A stretch of DNA of 47,474 bases from Sulfurovum sp. (lineage in GTDB: Bacteria > Campylobacterota > Campylobacteria > Campylobacterales > Sulfurovaceae): the NCBI GenBank assembly GCA_021166685.1, contig JAJPEU010000011.1:1-47474 (forward strand), written 5' to 3'. The position numbers and the translations under genes are program-made. Shown here piece by piece: positions 18,240 through 27,790 of the stretch (positions are counted from its first letter, which is position 1; every line of letters starts with the position of its first letter). The notes below the pieces were generated by a model, which did not search any database, was not told the DNA's origin, and saw nothing but the letters and a program-made list of their open reading frames with translations.

Positions 18240-18827
18240 ATGCTAAGTTTTAAAAATATATCATGGATAACAATAGTTTTATTGTTTCAAGGATGCAGCA
18301 TAAAAGAACCCCCTTTGAAAATTTATACTCTTAGCGTAGATACCCCCGTAAAAGCCCATGGCAGTCTGCGAAAAGAAAAAACAGTTAAAGTGATCTATCC
18401 TCAAAGCATTAAAGAGAAAATAGGTCAAGAAATGAATTTTTCCTATAGCGACAGCGAGCAGGGAAGCTATCAAAATGCCCGGTGGTCAAACAATATAGGA
18501 CAATTGCTGCAAGGTACTTTCATTGAAACACTGCAGCAAAGCGGACTCTTTGGCGCCGTGCTCTCTTTTGCTTCAACCGCCAAGGAAGATTTCAGGCTGG
18601 AGAGTACTATTTTTGCCTTTTCGCACCGCGTAAGAGACAATGTGTCAGAGGCAGTGGTTTCGGTTCACTTTTCACTTGTTGATGCCGATTCTGGAAAATT
18701 GGTCAAAAGCAGACGTTTTAGTTATGCGGTTCCTACGGTAACGACAGACGCAAAAGGATATACGGATGCCACCAATAAAGCGCTCCATCAGTTAAGTACA
18801 GATTTGGTGTCCTGGCTTGAGAGGTAA
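18240..18827 (+). CDS. ABC-type transport auxiliary lipoprotein (PqiC/LptE-like)
   Basis: This 195-residue lipoprotein has a lipobox LLFQGC (Cys19). It matches the ABC-type transport auxiliary component family (the fold of PqiC) that accompanies MCE operons, with KIYTLSV near the N-terminus, WSNNIGQLLQGTFIETLQ in the middle, and an amphipathic C-terminal helix. It probably sits on the outer or inner membrane and docks the MCE protein. The gap of 34 bases after mlaD has only a weak Shine-Dalgarno. It is the last gene of the operon and is followed by a hairpin. Confidence 0.82.
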   Translation: MLSFKNISWITIVLLFQGCSIKEPPLKIYTLSVDTPVKAHGSLRKEKTVKVIYPQSIKEKIGQEMNFSYSDSEQGSYQNARWSNNIGQLLQGTFIETLQQSGLFGAVLSFASTAKEDFRLESTIFAFSHRVRDNVSEAVVSVHFSLVDADSGKLVKSRRFSYAVPTVTTDAKGYTDATNKALHQLSTDLVSWLER

Positions 18828-18848
18828 CGCGGAAATATATTTTTTATA

Positions 18849-18872
18849 AAAGAACTCTTTCAAAAGTTCTTT
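18849..18872. terminator. Hairpin between convergent mla and hisS operons
   Basis: AAAGAACT (18849-18856) pairs with AGTTCTTT (18865-18872) over an 8-base loop, in the 65-base gap between two convergent operons. A/T-rich flanks on both sides fit a weak bidirectional terminator. Confidence 0.5.
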
Positions 18873-18892
18873 AAAGTGAAAAAAGCGGAGGA

Positions 18893-20104
18893 TTAAAACG
18901 TTTCCAAAGGAACTGTTTTTTCTTCCCGGCTTTCTATGTCCTTGATCCATATGGTGCCATTCTTGAGTTCATCTTCCCCTATAAGCGCAACATATTTGGC
19001 TTCAGCTTTATCTGCGCCTTTCATATGGCTCTTGAAGCCTTTTGCATTATACTCGATTGTCACTTTTGTTTCCAGCCTTTTTCGGGCGGCAAGGGCGAGG
19101 AGCGGTTCTATGGCGTCATCGTTCATTGCACCGAGATAGATGCCTTCACGTGCAGTTTCCGGCATTTTTACGAGTTCCATGATGCGCTCTATGCCGATGG
19201 CAAAACCTACTGCCGGAGTGGGTTTTCCATCAAGAAATTCCACAAGTCTATCGTAGCGCCCTCCGCCTGCAATGGCCGATTGCGATCCGATTTCATTGCT
19301 TACAAATTCAAATGCTGTTTTATTGTAATAGTCTAAGCCTCTTACAAGATTGGTATCTATTGTATAATGAATACCTGCTTGATCCAGCAAGACGGTGAGT
19401 TTTTTAAAGTCATTCTCGCACTCGTCGCAAAGGTTGTCTATCAGTTTTTGAGAATTGCTAAGAAGCAATTGGCATGTCTTGTTTTTGCAATCAAGTACAC
19501 GGATTGGATTGGTGTCTATGCGTCTGTTGCAATCTTCACAAAGATCTTCTTTGATATCGGTTAAAAAAGAGACAAGATTTTGTTTATAGGGAGGCATGCA
19601 TACCGTGCAGCCCAATGAGTTTATCTGGAGATCAAAACCGATACCCAAAGCGTCAAAGATTTGACTTATCATTGTGATGATCGTAAAATCTTCATAAACC
19701 GATGCCTCTCCAAAACTCTCGCATCCAAACTGGTGAAATTCTCTCAAGCGTCCTTTTTGAGGTCTTTCATAACGAAACATTGGTCCATGGTAGTAAAATT
19801 TTTGTTTGATCGGCTGACGGTCAAGTTTATCACTGATGAAAGCTCGGGCTACGCCGGCGGTTCCTTCGGGACGCATACAGACATCGTATCCGCCTTTGTC
19901 TTCAAATTGATACATCTCTTTATTGACAATATCGGAGCTGTTGCCCACGGACCGCTTGAAAAGTGCGGTTTCTTCCAGAATAGGAGTCTCTATATAACTA
20001 TAGCCGTATCTTTTGGCGATATTTACGGCGGTGGAAATAATGTGTATATAGCGCCGGCTTTCTTCAAAAGTAAGGTCTTTCATGCCCCGAAGCGGATTGA
20101 TCAT
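18893..20104 (-). CDS. hisS: Histidyl-tRNA synthetase
   Basis: This class II aminoacyl-tRNA synthetase charges tRNA-His. The 403-residue protein shows motif 2 FRYERPQKGRLREFHQFG (about 112-129), the histidine-binding LVRGLDYYNKTAFEF (about 258-272), GGRYDRLVEFL, motif 3 AVGFAIGIERIMEL, and a C-terminal anticodon-binding domain. The four cysteines around 193-210 (CEDC, CKNKTC) and the DECEND region form an insertion present in some Campylobacterota homologues. The start ATG overlaps the tmk stop (ATGA). It is the last gene of the ubiX-coaD-tmk-hisS operon. Confidence 0.95.
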   Translation of the reverse strand: MINPLRGMKDLTFEESRRYIHIISTAVNIAKRYGYSYIETPILEETALFKRSVGNSSDIVNKEMYQFEDKGGYDVCMRPEGTAGVARAFISDKLDRQPIKQKFYYHGPMFRYERPQKGRLREFHQFGCESFGEASVYEDFTIITMISQIFDALGIGFDLQINSLGCTVCMPPYKQNLVSFLTDIKEDLCEDCNRRIDTNPIRVLDCKNKTCQLLLSNSQKLIDNLCDECENDFKKLTVLLDQAGIHYTIDTNLVRGLDYYNKTAFEFVSNEIGSQSAIAGGGRYDRLVEFLDGKPTPAVGFAIGIERIMELVKMPETAREGIYLGAMNDDAIEPLLALAARKRLETKVTIEYNAKGFKSHMKGADKAEAKYVALIGEDELKNGTIWIKDIESREEKTVPLETF

Positions 20105-20682
20105 AGTGTATTCCTTAAAAAGTTGTTTATTTGTGTATGTATGGTGTCTATGGATTGGGTTGCATCCACAAAAAGATGAGGGATACCAAGTTTAATAAGG
20201 CTTTTTTTCATCTGCTCTTGTACGTGAAGCAAATATTCCAAGCCTCTCAGCTCTATGCCGTCTAGACTTTTTTGCGATATTCTCTTTTTGAGTGTTTTCA
20301 TGTCTGTCAAAAACAATATCACTTTATCGGGCAGATGGTCTTGAAGTGCAAATTTATTGAGCAAGACAAGCAAATCAAAATCAAAATCGCCATTGGCAAG
20401 GGCATAACCTATGCCGGAGAGAAAACCTCTGTCAGAAAGTATAAGTTTGTCTTTGTTCGGTTTGATAATCTCTTCATAATGTTCGGCGCGGTCTGCCAAA
20501 AAAAGTAAAAGTTCGGCTCGCTTGGAAGAAAGTGAATCGCCAAGCAATATCTCTCTGGCTTTTTTGCCAAATGAAGTTCCGCCGGGTTCTTTTGTGATGA
20601 TTACTTCAGGATGAGTTTTGGCTATCAATTCAATTTGCGTAGTTTTGCCGCATGTATCTATACCTTCAAACAAAATATACAT
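20101..20682 (-). CDS. tmk: Thymidylate kinase
   Basis: Tmk phosphorylates dTMP to dTDP with ATP. The 193-residue protein has the P-loop GIDTCGKT (7-14), KEPGGTSFGKKAREIL, DR at LSDRGFLSG, and a lid segment (MKTLKKRISQK). The start codon overlaps the coaD stop by one base, and its own stop overlaps the hisS start in ATGA. Confidence 0.95.
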   Translation of the reverse strand: MYILFEGIDTCGKTTQIELIAKTHPEVIITKEPGGTSFGKKAREILLGDSLSSKRAELLLFLADRAEHYEEIIKPNKDKLILSDRGFLSGIGYALANGDFDFDLLVLLNKFALQDHLPDKVILFLTDMKTLKKRISQKSLDGIELRGLEYLLHVQEQMKKSLIKLGIPHLFVDATQSIDTIHTQINNFLRNTL

Positions 20683-21167
20683 TATTTTTTATATCCTTGG
20701 ATCATTTTATAGGCTTCCGGAGGCAAAAGATGGTCTATTTTTCCATCAAAATGTAAAATGGATCGCACGACAGAAGAGCTCACAAAAGCATGCTCGAGAC
20801 TAGGCATAAGATAGATGGTTTCGAGATCTTTTTTAAGAGATGCATTGGCATATCCCATCTGCAGCTCATATTCAAAGTCGCTCACCGCCCGCAATCCCCT
20901 GATGATAATATTGGCATCCAGATTGTCTGAGAGGGTAACCAGCAGGCCGTTAAAGCCGATCACTTTTACTTTAGGAAATATTTTGGTGGCCGCATTTACC
21001 ATTTCAATGCGCTGTTCCAGGCTGAACATAGGATTTTTGGTTTCACTTTCTGCCACTGCAATGATAATTTCATCAAACATTTTGCATGCTCTTTTTAGAA
21101 TATCCAAATGCCCATTGGTGACAGGATCAAATGTTCCCGGATAGATTGCCCGTCTAAAAGTATTCAT
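20682..21167 (-). CDS. coaD: Phosphopantetheine adenylyltransferase
   Basis: CoaD transfers AMP from ATP to 4'-phosphopantetheine, the fourth step of coenzyme A synthesis. The frame can start at 21179, but ATG 21167 overlaps the ubiX stop in ATGA and follows a GGGGAA Shine-Dalgarno, so it is preferred. The 161-residue product has YPGTFDPVTNGHLDI (9-23, the nucleotidyltransferase TxGH-type motif) and the VSSSVVRSI block near the C-terminus. Confidence 0.95.
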   Translation of the reverse strand: MNTFRRAIYPGTFDPVTNGHLDILKRACKMFDEIIIAVAESETKNPMFSLEQRIEMVNAATKIFPKVKVIGFNGLLVTLSDNLDANIIIRGLRAVSDFEYELQMGYANASLKKDLETIYLMPSLEHAFVSSSVVRSILHFDGKIDHLLPPEAYKMIQGYKK

Positions 21168-21691
21168 GGTGTTCCCCATCTTTTGTATAAACTGTTATCA
21201 ATGCCCAGCGCATCGTACCATTTTCCAATAATGAAGCGCTCCATCTCTTCAAGGGTACTCGAATCGGAATAATATCCTATCACCGGCGGAGCAATAATAA
21301 CGCCCAAAGAAGCCAGCTTGCGCATATTTTCCAATGCAATAGCAGAAAAGGGCATTTCTCTGGGTGCAAGCAGCAGCCTTTTTTGTTCCTTAAGTGCAAC
21401 CGCGGCCACTCTTGTCGCAAGATTGTCACTGATGCCGCATGCTATTTTGGCCAGAGTATTCATACTGCATGGAATGATCGCGGTTGCATCTATTTTGAAT
21501 GAACCGCTTGAAATGGATGCTGCAATATTGTTGTTTTGATGCAGAGTAACTTTCTTGTTTTCAAACGACTCTACAGTAAGGGCATTGTCTGAAACAACTA
21601 CATGCGCCTCGATACCTTGAGGCAGATAGTTTATAAACTTTTTACCCAGATCAACACCGCTGGCACCGGTAATCGCTATTGCAAGTTTCAT
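21164..21691 (-). CDS. ubiX: Flavin prenyltransferase UbiX
   Basis: UbiX attaches dimethylallyl phosphate to FMN, making the prenylated flavin used by UbiD-type decarboxylases in ubiquinone or futalosine-menaquinone pathways. The 175-residue protein starts MKLAIAITGASGVDLGKKF (FMN loop), and has PCSMNTLAKIACGISDNL, KRLLLAPREMPFS, and PPVIGYYS(D)S near the end, all family blocks. It is the promoter-proximal gene of a four-gene overlapping operon. No UbiD partner is in the window. Confidence 0.93.
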   Translation of the reverse strand: MKLAIAITGASGVDLGKKFINYLPQGIEAHVVVSDNALTVESFENKKVTLHQNNNIAASISSGSFKIDATAIIPCSMNTLAKIACGISDNLATRVAAVALKEQKRLLLAPREMPFSAIALENMRKLASLGVIIAPPVIGYYSDSSTLEEMERFIIGKWYDALGIDNSLYKRWGTP

Positions 21692-21776
21692 AAAATGCCT
21701 TATTTTTTGTTGTGGGAATTATAGCAAAAGAAAGTTTGATTTAGTTTTGAATGGAAAACGAAGATAGTGTTATAAA

Positions 21777-21851
21777 TGGAGCGGGCGAACGGATTCGAAC
21801 CGTCGACCCTAACCTTGGCAAGGTTATGCTCTACCCCTGAGCTACGCCCGC
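21777..21851 (-). tRNA. tRNA-Gly (GCC)
   Basis: On the minus strand the sequence begins GCGGGCGTAGCTCAGGGG, with anticodon stem AACCT/AGGTT and loop TGCCA giving anticodon GCC. The T-arm GGTTCGAATC and an encoded CCA (21777-21779) are present. It is the last of three minus-strand tRNA genes. Confidence 0.96.
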
Positions 21852-21876
21852 AACTAACGTAATAATAAAATAAAAG

Positions 21877-21953
21877 TGGAGCGGGAGACGGGACTCGAAC
21901 CCGCGACCCTCAGCTTGGAAGGCTGACGCTCTAGCCAACTGAGCTACTCCCGC
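21877..21953 (-). tRNA. tRNA-Gly (UCC)
   Basis: On the minus strand the gene begins GCGGGAGTAGCTCAGTTGG, the anticodon arm is TCAGC-CTTCCAA-GCTGA (anticodon TCC), and the acceptor stem GCGGGAG pairs with CTCCCGC. CCA is encoded. It lies 25 bases upstream (minus direction) of tRNA-Gly(GCC), so the two are probably processed from one transcript. Confidence 0.96.
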
Positions 21954-22098
21954 GCCGTTTATTTGGCAAACCAAATAATATTTGTTTGTTGTTTATCTGA
22001 TTATTTAAAGTGATATACAATCAGTCCGTGATCTGACCGTTAAAGCCGATACGTTCTAAACATACTTTTTTTACTTTATTAATAAGCGTTTTATTGAA

Positions 22099-22183
22099 TG
22101 GTACCCCGGGTCGGACTCGAACCGACACAAGCAAGCTTACCAGATTTTGAGTCTGGCGTGTCTACCAATTTCACCACCGAGGC
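22099..22183 (-). tRNA. tRNA-Leu (CAA)
   Basis: This 85-base class II tRNA on the minus strand begins GCCTCGGTGGTGAAATTGG. The anticodon arm is CCAGA-CTCAAAA-TCTGG (anticodon CAA). A long variable arm (TAAGCTTGCTTG) and T-loop GGTTCGAGTCC follow, and CCA is encoded. The first acceptor pair is G:U. The 145 bases between this gene and tRNA-Gly(UCC) hold no recognisable feature. Confidence 0.95.
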
Positions 22184-22308
22184 AGATACATTTTAAAAAT
22201 GTAAACGGAATTTTACATGTTTTTTCTTAAAATATGTTTAGAAAACAGCCCAATTTTTATTTTTATGACAATTTGATACTTTGGCTAGAGCAACTTATCT
22301 TAATTTGT

Positions 22309-22314
22309 TATAAT
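22309..22314 (+). promoter_or_regulatory. -10 box (TATAAT) upstream of ftsK
   Basis: A perfect TATAAT preceded by AATTTGT lies about 30 bases before the ftsK start. No clear -35 element is present, which is normal for the vegetative sigma factor of this group. Confidence 0.5.
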
Positions 22315-22345
22315 ACATTTATTATTTATTAATATGGGAGTACAC

Positions 22346-24583
22346 TTGAAGATTACACTGATTATAACTGCTATCCTTTTTATTTATGGTGCGTTTTCAA
22401 CGTTATTTCATGACAGTGCATTGGTTGGAAATATAGGAAAAAAAGTAGGGGATGTCAATGTTTTTTTATTTGGTTATTTGGCCTATATCAACATTTTAAT
22501 ACTTTTTTATCCTTTGTATAAACTTTTTACTGATTCTCGCAAGCTCAAAGAAATCGATTTTTATTTGGGATGGCTGCTTCTTTTTATAGGATTGATTTTT
22601 TTGCAATCTTTGATAGTTGAATCCAAAGAAACAGGTTATATCGGAACACAGATTGTAGAGTTTTTGCAGCCATTTATCGGCAAAGCAGGATTGTGGCTTT
22701 CGTGGCTAATGATTACAGCGCTCTCTTTGGTTTTTATCCTGGATGATGATTTTAGTCCCGGAGATTTAAAATTGCATCGATTTTCGCTTAAACTTATATG
22801 GCGGGGACTGCAAAACAGTTTGCAAAAAATAAAAGTATTTTTTAGAAAGTTATTTACCAATCCTTTTGCATCGCCGCCTTTGGAAAACGATATGATGCCT
22901 CCTCTGGAGCAAAAAAAAGACAAAACAGCCCAAAAAAGACCTCGATTTTCTTCTGAAAATCAAAGAATTTCTCAGGTGCCTTTTAGAAAAGAAGACAATT
23001 TCATAAAAGAGATAAAAAAAATACCTGTGCATCCGATCGATGATCTTGTGGTTGACGAACGGGCAGCAAAAGAAGAATTATCGATTTATGATTTGCAACC
23101 CAAAAACACACATGTTCAAAGAGTAGAAGAATTGGAAGAGAACTCAAAACTTTTAGAACAGATAGAAAAAGGTGCAGTAGCCAAACCAAAAAACTTTAAA
23201 TTGCCAAAGCTGGAATTTTTACAAAAAGCACCCAAGACAACCAAAAAAATAAATGAAGCGGAGATAGACAGAAAAATAGAAGATTTGCTTTCTAAGCTGA
23301 AGCAGTTTAATGTAGACGGAGATGTGGTGCGTACCTACAGCGGGCCGCTGGTTACTACATTTGAATTCAAACCTGCCCCCAATGTCAAAGTTTCTAAAAT
23401 ACTCAATCTTCAAGATGATCTTGCCATGGCGCTTAGTGCCGAAACGATACGTATACAAGCACCCATTCCGGGTCGTGATGTGGTGGGTATTGAGATACCG
23501 AATGACACAATAGAAACGATCTATTTGCGTGAAATACTTGAAAGTGACCTTTTTAGAGAATCAAGTTCTCCTTTAACGGTGGCTTTGGGTAAAGATATTG
23601 TAGGAAAACCTTTTATTACGGATATTAAAAAATTGCCTCATTTGTTGATCGCCGGAACAACAGGTTCGGGTAAATCTGTAGGCATTAATGCAATGATACT
23701 CTCTTTGCTCTACAGAAATGATCCCGATCAGTTAAAGCTGATGCTCATAGATCCCAAAATGCTTGAGTTTTCTATCTATAACGATATCCCCCATCTTATT
23801 ACACCGGTGATTACAGAGGCAAAAAAAGCGATTGCAGCTCTGTCGAACATGGTAGGAGAAATGGAGCGCCGTTATAAACTGATGGCAAAGAACCGTACCA
23901 AAAATATTGATAATTACAATGAAAAAGTTAAACAGGACGGTTCTGCCGATCCTTTTCCGTTTATTGTGGTGGTGATAGACGAGTTGGCAGACTTGATGAT
24001 GAACGGAGGCAAGGAGGTTGAGTATTCTATTGCCAGACTTGCCCAGATGGCAAGGGCATGCGGGATTCATTTGATTGTCGCCACGCAAAGGCCCAGTGTG
24101 GATGTGGTTACCGGACTCATTAAAGCTAACCTGCCTTCAAGGCTGAGTTACAGGGTAGGGCAGCGTATTGACTCAAAAGTCATCCTGGATACAATGGGCG
24201 CAGAAAGTTTGCTGGGCCGGGGTGACGGACTTTTTACGCCTCCGGGAGCAGTAGGTCTTGTGCGCATTCATGCACCGTGGAACACCGAAGAGGAGATAGA
24301 AGAAGTTGTTGAGTATCTTAAGGAGCAGCGTGTTCCGCAATACGATGAAAGTTTTTTAGTTGCAGGAGGAGCTTCTTCGGAGGGAAAAAATGCCGATATG
24401 GAATTGGATCCGCTTTTTGAAGAAGCAAAAAATGTGATTTTGACAGACAATAAAACGTCTATTTCTTATTTGCAGCGCAAATTGCAAATAGGCTATAATA
24501 GATCGGCAAACATTATTGAGCAGCTTGAAGCAATGGGTATACTCAGTGAACCCAATGCCAAAGGCAATAGAGAGATACTATAA
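22346..24583 (+). CDS. ftsK: DNA translocase FtsK/SpoIIIE
   Basis: FtsK is a septum-anchored dsDNA pump that clears chromosome ends and activates XerH recombination. There is an ATG at 22334, but GGGAG (22336-22340) overlaps it and stands 5 bases before TTG 22346, which gives MKITLIITAILF, so TTG is preferred. Four N-terminal helices span about 1-165, with a charged linker to about 310. The RecA-like motor carries Walker A GTTGSGKS (about 437-444), Walker B VVVIDELADLMM and the conserved QMARACGIHLIVATQRPSVDV. The C-terminal gamma domain (about 680-745) has the winged-helix motif SISYLQRKLQIGYNRSANII. About 745 residues is the usual size here. Confidence 0.93.
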   Translation: MKITLIITAILFIYGAFSTLFHDSALVGNIGKKVGDVNVFLFGYLAYINILILFYPLYKLFTDSRKLKEIDFYLGWLLLFIGLIFLQSLIVESKETGYIGTQIVEFLQPFIGKAGLWLSWLMITALSLVFILDDDFSPGDLKLHRFSLKLIWRGLQNSLQKIKVFFRKLFTNPFASPPLENDMMPPLEQKKDKTAQKRPRFSSENQRISQVPFRKEDNFIKEIKKIPVHPIDDLVVDERAAKEELSIYDLQPKNTHVQRVEELEENSKLLEQIEKGAVAKPKNFKLPKLEFLQKAPKTTKKINEAEIDRKIEDLLSKLKQFNVDGDVVRTYSGPLVTTFEFKPAPNVKVSKILNLQDDLAMALSAETIRIQAPIPGRDVVGIEIPNDTIETIYLREILESDLFRESSSPLTVALGKDIVGKPFITDIKKLPHLLIAGTTGSGKSVGINAMILSLLYRNDPDQLKLMLIDPKMLEFSIYNDIPHLITPVITEAKKAIAALSNMVGEMERRYKLMAKNRTKNIDNYNEKVKQDGSADPFPFIVVVIDELADLMMNGGKEVEYSIARLAQMARACGIHLIVATQRPSVDVVTGLIKANLPSRLSYRVGQRIDSKVILDTMGAESLLGRGDGLFTPPGAVGLVRIHAPWNTEEEIEEVVEYLKEQRVPQYDESFLVAGGASSEGKNADMELDPLFEEAKNVILTDNKTSISYLQRKLQIGYNRSANIIEQLEAMGILSEPNAKGNREIL

Positions 24584-24598
24584 AAAGAGGGAGTAAAA

Positions 24599-24992
24599 AT
24601 GGCGTATTTTACAGAAGCTAAGGTCGGAGAAAAAGTATACGGGCTTGTTTTCGGAGCCGGAAAAATTATCAGTGTGTTTTCGGACAGTTTTTATTCGATC
24701 GTGGTTGAATTTAAAAACGGTTATGAGGTGCCCTATACGGAAGAAGGAATACCGGGGTGGGGAAATTTTAAAAAACAGACTTTTTTACAGAGAAGATGTT
24801 GATCTGAGTACTGAAGATTTTTCTCCCGTAGACAAGATACTCTCACCCAAGAAGATTATTAAGCTGCGGGAGAAAAACAAACTGCAAGTAAGGCTGCCTT
24901 CGGGTATCTGGAAAAATGTAAAAAAAGCCGATCCTGAATATGTAGAGAAGTTACTCAAAAAAGAACAATATCATCTCTTCAGAAAAAAATAA
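24599..24992 (+). pseudogene. Small SH3/KOW-like protein gene with a one-base frameshift
   Basis: Frame one from ATG 24599 (Shine-Dalgarno GAGGGAG) reads a compact beta domain (VYGLVFGAGKIISVF, VEFKNGYEVPYTEEG, then PGWGNF) and stops at 24800. From about 24775 a second frame continues with NRLFYREDVDLSTEDF and a Lys-rich tail ending HLFRKK at 24992. Removing one A from the A6 run around 24770 joins them into about 130 residues with no gap in sense (GNF-KNRLFYRED). The first domain resembles phage and bacterial proteins with a GxGxV...VEFxxGxxxxYTxxG...LF pattern (SH3/KOW-like). It may be a pseudogene, a sequencing or assembly slip at a homopolymer, or programmed slippage. It is 15 bases after ftsK and co-oriented. 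Function is unknown. Confidence 0.7.
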
Positions 24993-25017
24993 AAATAGAT
25001 TTTATTATCTTTGTGCA

Positions 25018-25043
25018 GATATGAGCTGGTTTATGCTCATATC
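25018..25043 (+). terminator. Perfect hairpin upstream of acnB
   Basis: GATATGAGC (25018-25026) pairs exactly with GCTCATATC (25035-25043) over an 8-base loop, between the frameshifted gene and acnB. The tail is TTGTAAC rather than a clean T run, and a second short inverted repeat (GTAAC/GTTAC) follows. It is probably a weak terminator for the upstream operon, or an operator for acnB. Confidence 0.45.
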
Positions 25044-25164
25044 TTGTAACTATATGTTACATAAAAAATCAATATCTTCTTTATTGTTTCCATTCATATA
25101 AAATTTTCCTACAATCACGATACTATTGCTGTATAAAATTTAATCCCATTCAGGAGACCTTATT

Positions 25165-27738
25165 ATGGCCTTAATCGAAGAATATAAAGCACATACAGCA
25201 GAACGAGAAAAACTTGGTGTACCTCCGTTGCCGCTTACCGCAGAACAAACTGCAGAGTTGGTAGAGTTGCTTAAAGCAGACAAATTGGAAGAAGAAGCCT
25301 ATCTTTTAGATTTAATTGAAAACAAAGTTCCTGCGGGTGTGGATGATGCTGCTTATGTAAAGGCCGCCTTTTTAAATGCCATCATTCAAGATGATGCGGT
25401 ATGCCATGCCATTGATAAAGTGCATGCGATCAAAATTTTAGGAAAAATGCTTGGCGGATTTAACGTCGGTCCGTTAGTCGAGGCGTTAAGACACCTTCAT
25501 GTTGAGGTGGCTCAAGCAGCAGCCGATGAATTGAAAAATACTATTTTGGTCTACAACTCTTTTAATGATGTCAAAGAGCTTATGGATCATGGAAATGCTT
25601 TTGCGAAAGAGGTGATTGAGTCTTGGGCAAATGCCGAGTGGTTTACCAATAAACCGGAGCTCCCGCTAGAGATTGCGCTTACGGTCTATAAAATTCCTGG
25701 AGAAACCAATACCGATGACCTTTCTCCCGCATCTGAAGCATTTACAAGAGCAGATATCCCGCTTCATGCAAACTCTATGCTGGTTTCACGTATGGAAAAT
25801 CCGCTTGAAACGATGGCAAGTTTAAAAAAACAAGGCTATCCTCTTGCATACGTAGGGGATGTTGTCGGCACAGGAAGCTCTAGAAAATCAGGCATTAACT
25901 CGGTGCAGTGGCATATGGGCGAAGACATTCCGGGTATCCCCAACAAAAGAACAGGCGGAGTCGTGATCGGTTCTATTATCGCTCCGATTTTTTTCAATAC
26001 AGCAGAAGACAGCGGGTGCTTGCCAATTGAAGCAAATGTGGATGCGCTTGATACGGGAGATGTGATCACGGTGAAGCCTTTTGAGGGGGTGATCGAAAAA
26101 GAAGGAAAGATAGTCAGCGAATTTAAAATCTCCCCCAATACACTTCCTGATGAGATGAGGGCAGGAGGACGTATCCCGTTGATTATCGGCAAAGGATTAA
26201 CAGCCAAAGCCAGAGAGGCACTCGGCCTGGCTTCTTCAGATATCTTTATGACACCTGAGCAGCCGGCGGATAACGGTAAAGGTTTTACGCTTGCACAAAA
26301 AATGGTAGGAAAAGCCTGCGGTATGGAAGGGGTGAAACCGGGCGTTTACTGTGAGCCGATAGCGACAACGGTTGGTTCACAAGATACTACCGGCCCTATG
26401 ACCAGAGACGAGATCAAAGAGCTTGCGGCACTTAGTTTTGGTGCAGATATGACAATGCAGTCTTTTTGTCATACGGCAGCCTATCCGAAACCGGCAGACA
26501 TTCAGCTTCAGCATACGCTTCCTGAATTCTGGACGAGCAGAAAAGGGGTTATACTTAGACCCGGCGACGGTGTTATTCATTCTTGGCTCAATAGATTGTG
26601 TCTGCCCGATACAGTAGGTACCGGAGGAGACAGCCATACCAGATTCCCAATCGGCATCTCGTTTCCGGCAGGATCGGGGCTTGTAGCATTTGCGGGTGTA
26701 ACGGGCATGATGCCTCTTACGATGCCGGAGTCTGTCTTGGTGCGTTTCAAAGGCGAAATGCAGCCGGGCATCACACTTCGTGATCTTGTCAACGCGATTC
26801 CTTATTATGCGATCAAACAAGGTTTGCTTACCGTTGAAAAGAAAGGTAAGAAAAACATATTCGCAGGGCGTGTGCTTGAGATCGAAGGACTTGAAACATT
26901 AAAGTGCGAACAGGCATTTGAGCTTAGTGATGCAAGTGCCGAGCGTTCAGCGGCAGCATGTACGGTTAAGCTTGACAAAGAGCCGGTAATGGAATATCTT
27001 AGTTCAAATATCGCGCTTATCGAAGAGATGATTAAAGAGGGCTACCAGGATGCGGCTACACTCCAAAGAAGAGCGGATAAGATGAGAGCATGGCTTGCCA
27101 ATCCGAAGCTTCTTGAGGCAGATAAAGACGCTGAATATGCAGCGGTGATCGAAATTGATCTCACTAAAGTCACCGAGCCGATCCTTGCCTGTCCGAACGA
27201 TCCGGATGATGTTGCGACATTGAGCGAAATTTTGGCCGATGAGAAAAGACCAAAAGAGATCAATGAAGTGTTTGTCGGAAGCTGTATGACCAATATCGGA
27301 CTTTTTAGAGCGCTGGGTGAAGTGCTTAAAGGCGAAGGGCAGGTTTCTACTAAACTATGGGTTGTTCCGCCGACAAAAATGGACGAAAAAACGCTTATCG
27401 AAGAGGGATACTATGCGATTTACGGAACGGCAGGCGCGCGTACAGAGATTCCGGGATGTTCGCTTTGTATGGGCAACCAGGCACAGGCGACAAAGGGAGC
27501 AACTGTCTTTAGTACCAGTACAAGAAACTTTGACAACAGATTGGGTAAAGATACCAAAGTGTACTTGGGTTCAGCAGAGATGGCAGCCGTAGCGTCACTT
27601 TTGGGTAAAATCCCTACGAAAGAGGAGTACATGAATATCGTTACCAAAAAGATTAACGATGCCAACAAAAACAGCGTCTATAAATACCTTAACTTCAATC
27701 AGGTTTCACAAGAAGAGCTTGAGGCAATGGTAAGATAA
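25165..27738 (+). CDS. acnB: Bifunctional aconitate hydratase 2 / 2-methylisocitrate dehydratase
   Basis: AcnB isomerises citrate and isocitrate with a [4Fe-4S] cluster, in either the oxidative or the reductive TCA cycle (the latter fixes CO2 in Campylobacterota). The 857-residue protein has the HEAT-like N-domain (1-160), the swivel domain with [28 protein letters not shown] in the active site, and cluster ligands Cys707 (GSCMTNIG), Cys765 and Cys768 (GCSLCMGN). The ATG follows CAGGAGACC, a strong Shine-Dalgarno. It is monocistronic: hairpin upstream, long palindrome downstream. Confidence 0.97.
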   Translation: MALIEEYKAHTAEREKLGVPPLPLTAEQTAELVELLKADKLEEEAYLLDLIENKVPAGVDDAAYVKAAFLNAIIQDDAVCHAIDKVHAIKILGKMLGGFNVGPLVEALRHLHVEVAQAAADELKNTILVYNSFNDVKELMDHGNAFAKEVIESWANAEWFTNKPELPLEIALTVYKIPGETNTDDLSPASEAFTRADIPLHANSMLVSRMENPLETMASLKKQGYPLAYVGDVVGTGSSRKSGINSVQWHMGEDIPGIPNKRTGGVVIGSIIAPIFFNTAEDSGCLPIEANVDALDTGDVITVKPFEGVIEKEGKIVSEFKISPNTLPDEMRAGGRIPLIIGKGLTAKAREALGLASSDIFMTPEQPADNGKGFTLAQKMVGKACGMEGVKPGVYCEPIATTVGSQDTTGPMTRDEIKELAALSFGADMTMQSFCHTAAYPKPADIQLQHTLPEFWTSRKGVILRPGDGVIHSWLNRLCLPDTVGTGGDSHTRFPIGISFPAGSGLVAFAGVTGMMPLTMPESVLVRFKGEMQPGITLRDLVNAIPYYAIKQGLLTVEKKGKKNIFAGRVLEIEGLETLKCEQAFELSDASAERSAAACTVKLDKEPVMEYLSSNIALIEEMIKEGYQDAATLQRRADKMRAWLANPKLLEADKDAEYAAVIEIDLTKVTEPILACPNDPDDVATLSEILADEKRPKEINEVFVGSCMTNIGLFRALGEVLKGEGQVSTKLWVVPPTKMDEKTLIEEGYYAIYGTAGARTEIPGCSLCMGNQAQATKGATVFSTSTRNFDNRLGKDTKVYLGSAEMAAVASLLGKIPTKEEYMNIVTKKINDANKNSVYKYLNFNQVSQEELEAMVR

Positions 27739-27750
27739 GGCCGTCACTTT

Positions 27751-27780
27751 TTGCAAACAAAGAAATTTCTTTGTTTGCAA
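27751..27780. terminator. 30-base perfect palindrome between convergent acnB and ybgC
   Basis: TTGCAAACAAAGAAA (27751-27765) is followed directly by its exact reverse complement (27766-27780), with no spacer. It lies in the 52-base gap between convergent genes, where it could act as a bidirectional terminator. There is no T run right after the arm in either direction; the flanks are CACTTT and GCGCC. Confidence 0.6.
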
Positions 27781-27790
27781 GCGCCAAAAT

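Noticed and set aside
21954-22098. A further tRNA between the Gly(UCC) and Leu(CAA) genes
   Set aside because: No cloverleaf could be drawn; only AT-rich spacer is present.
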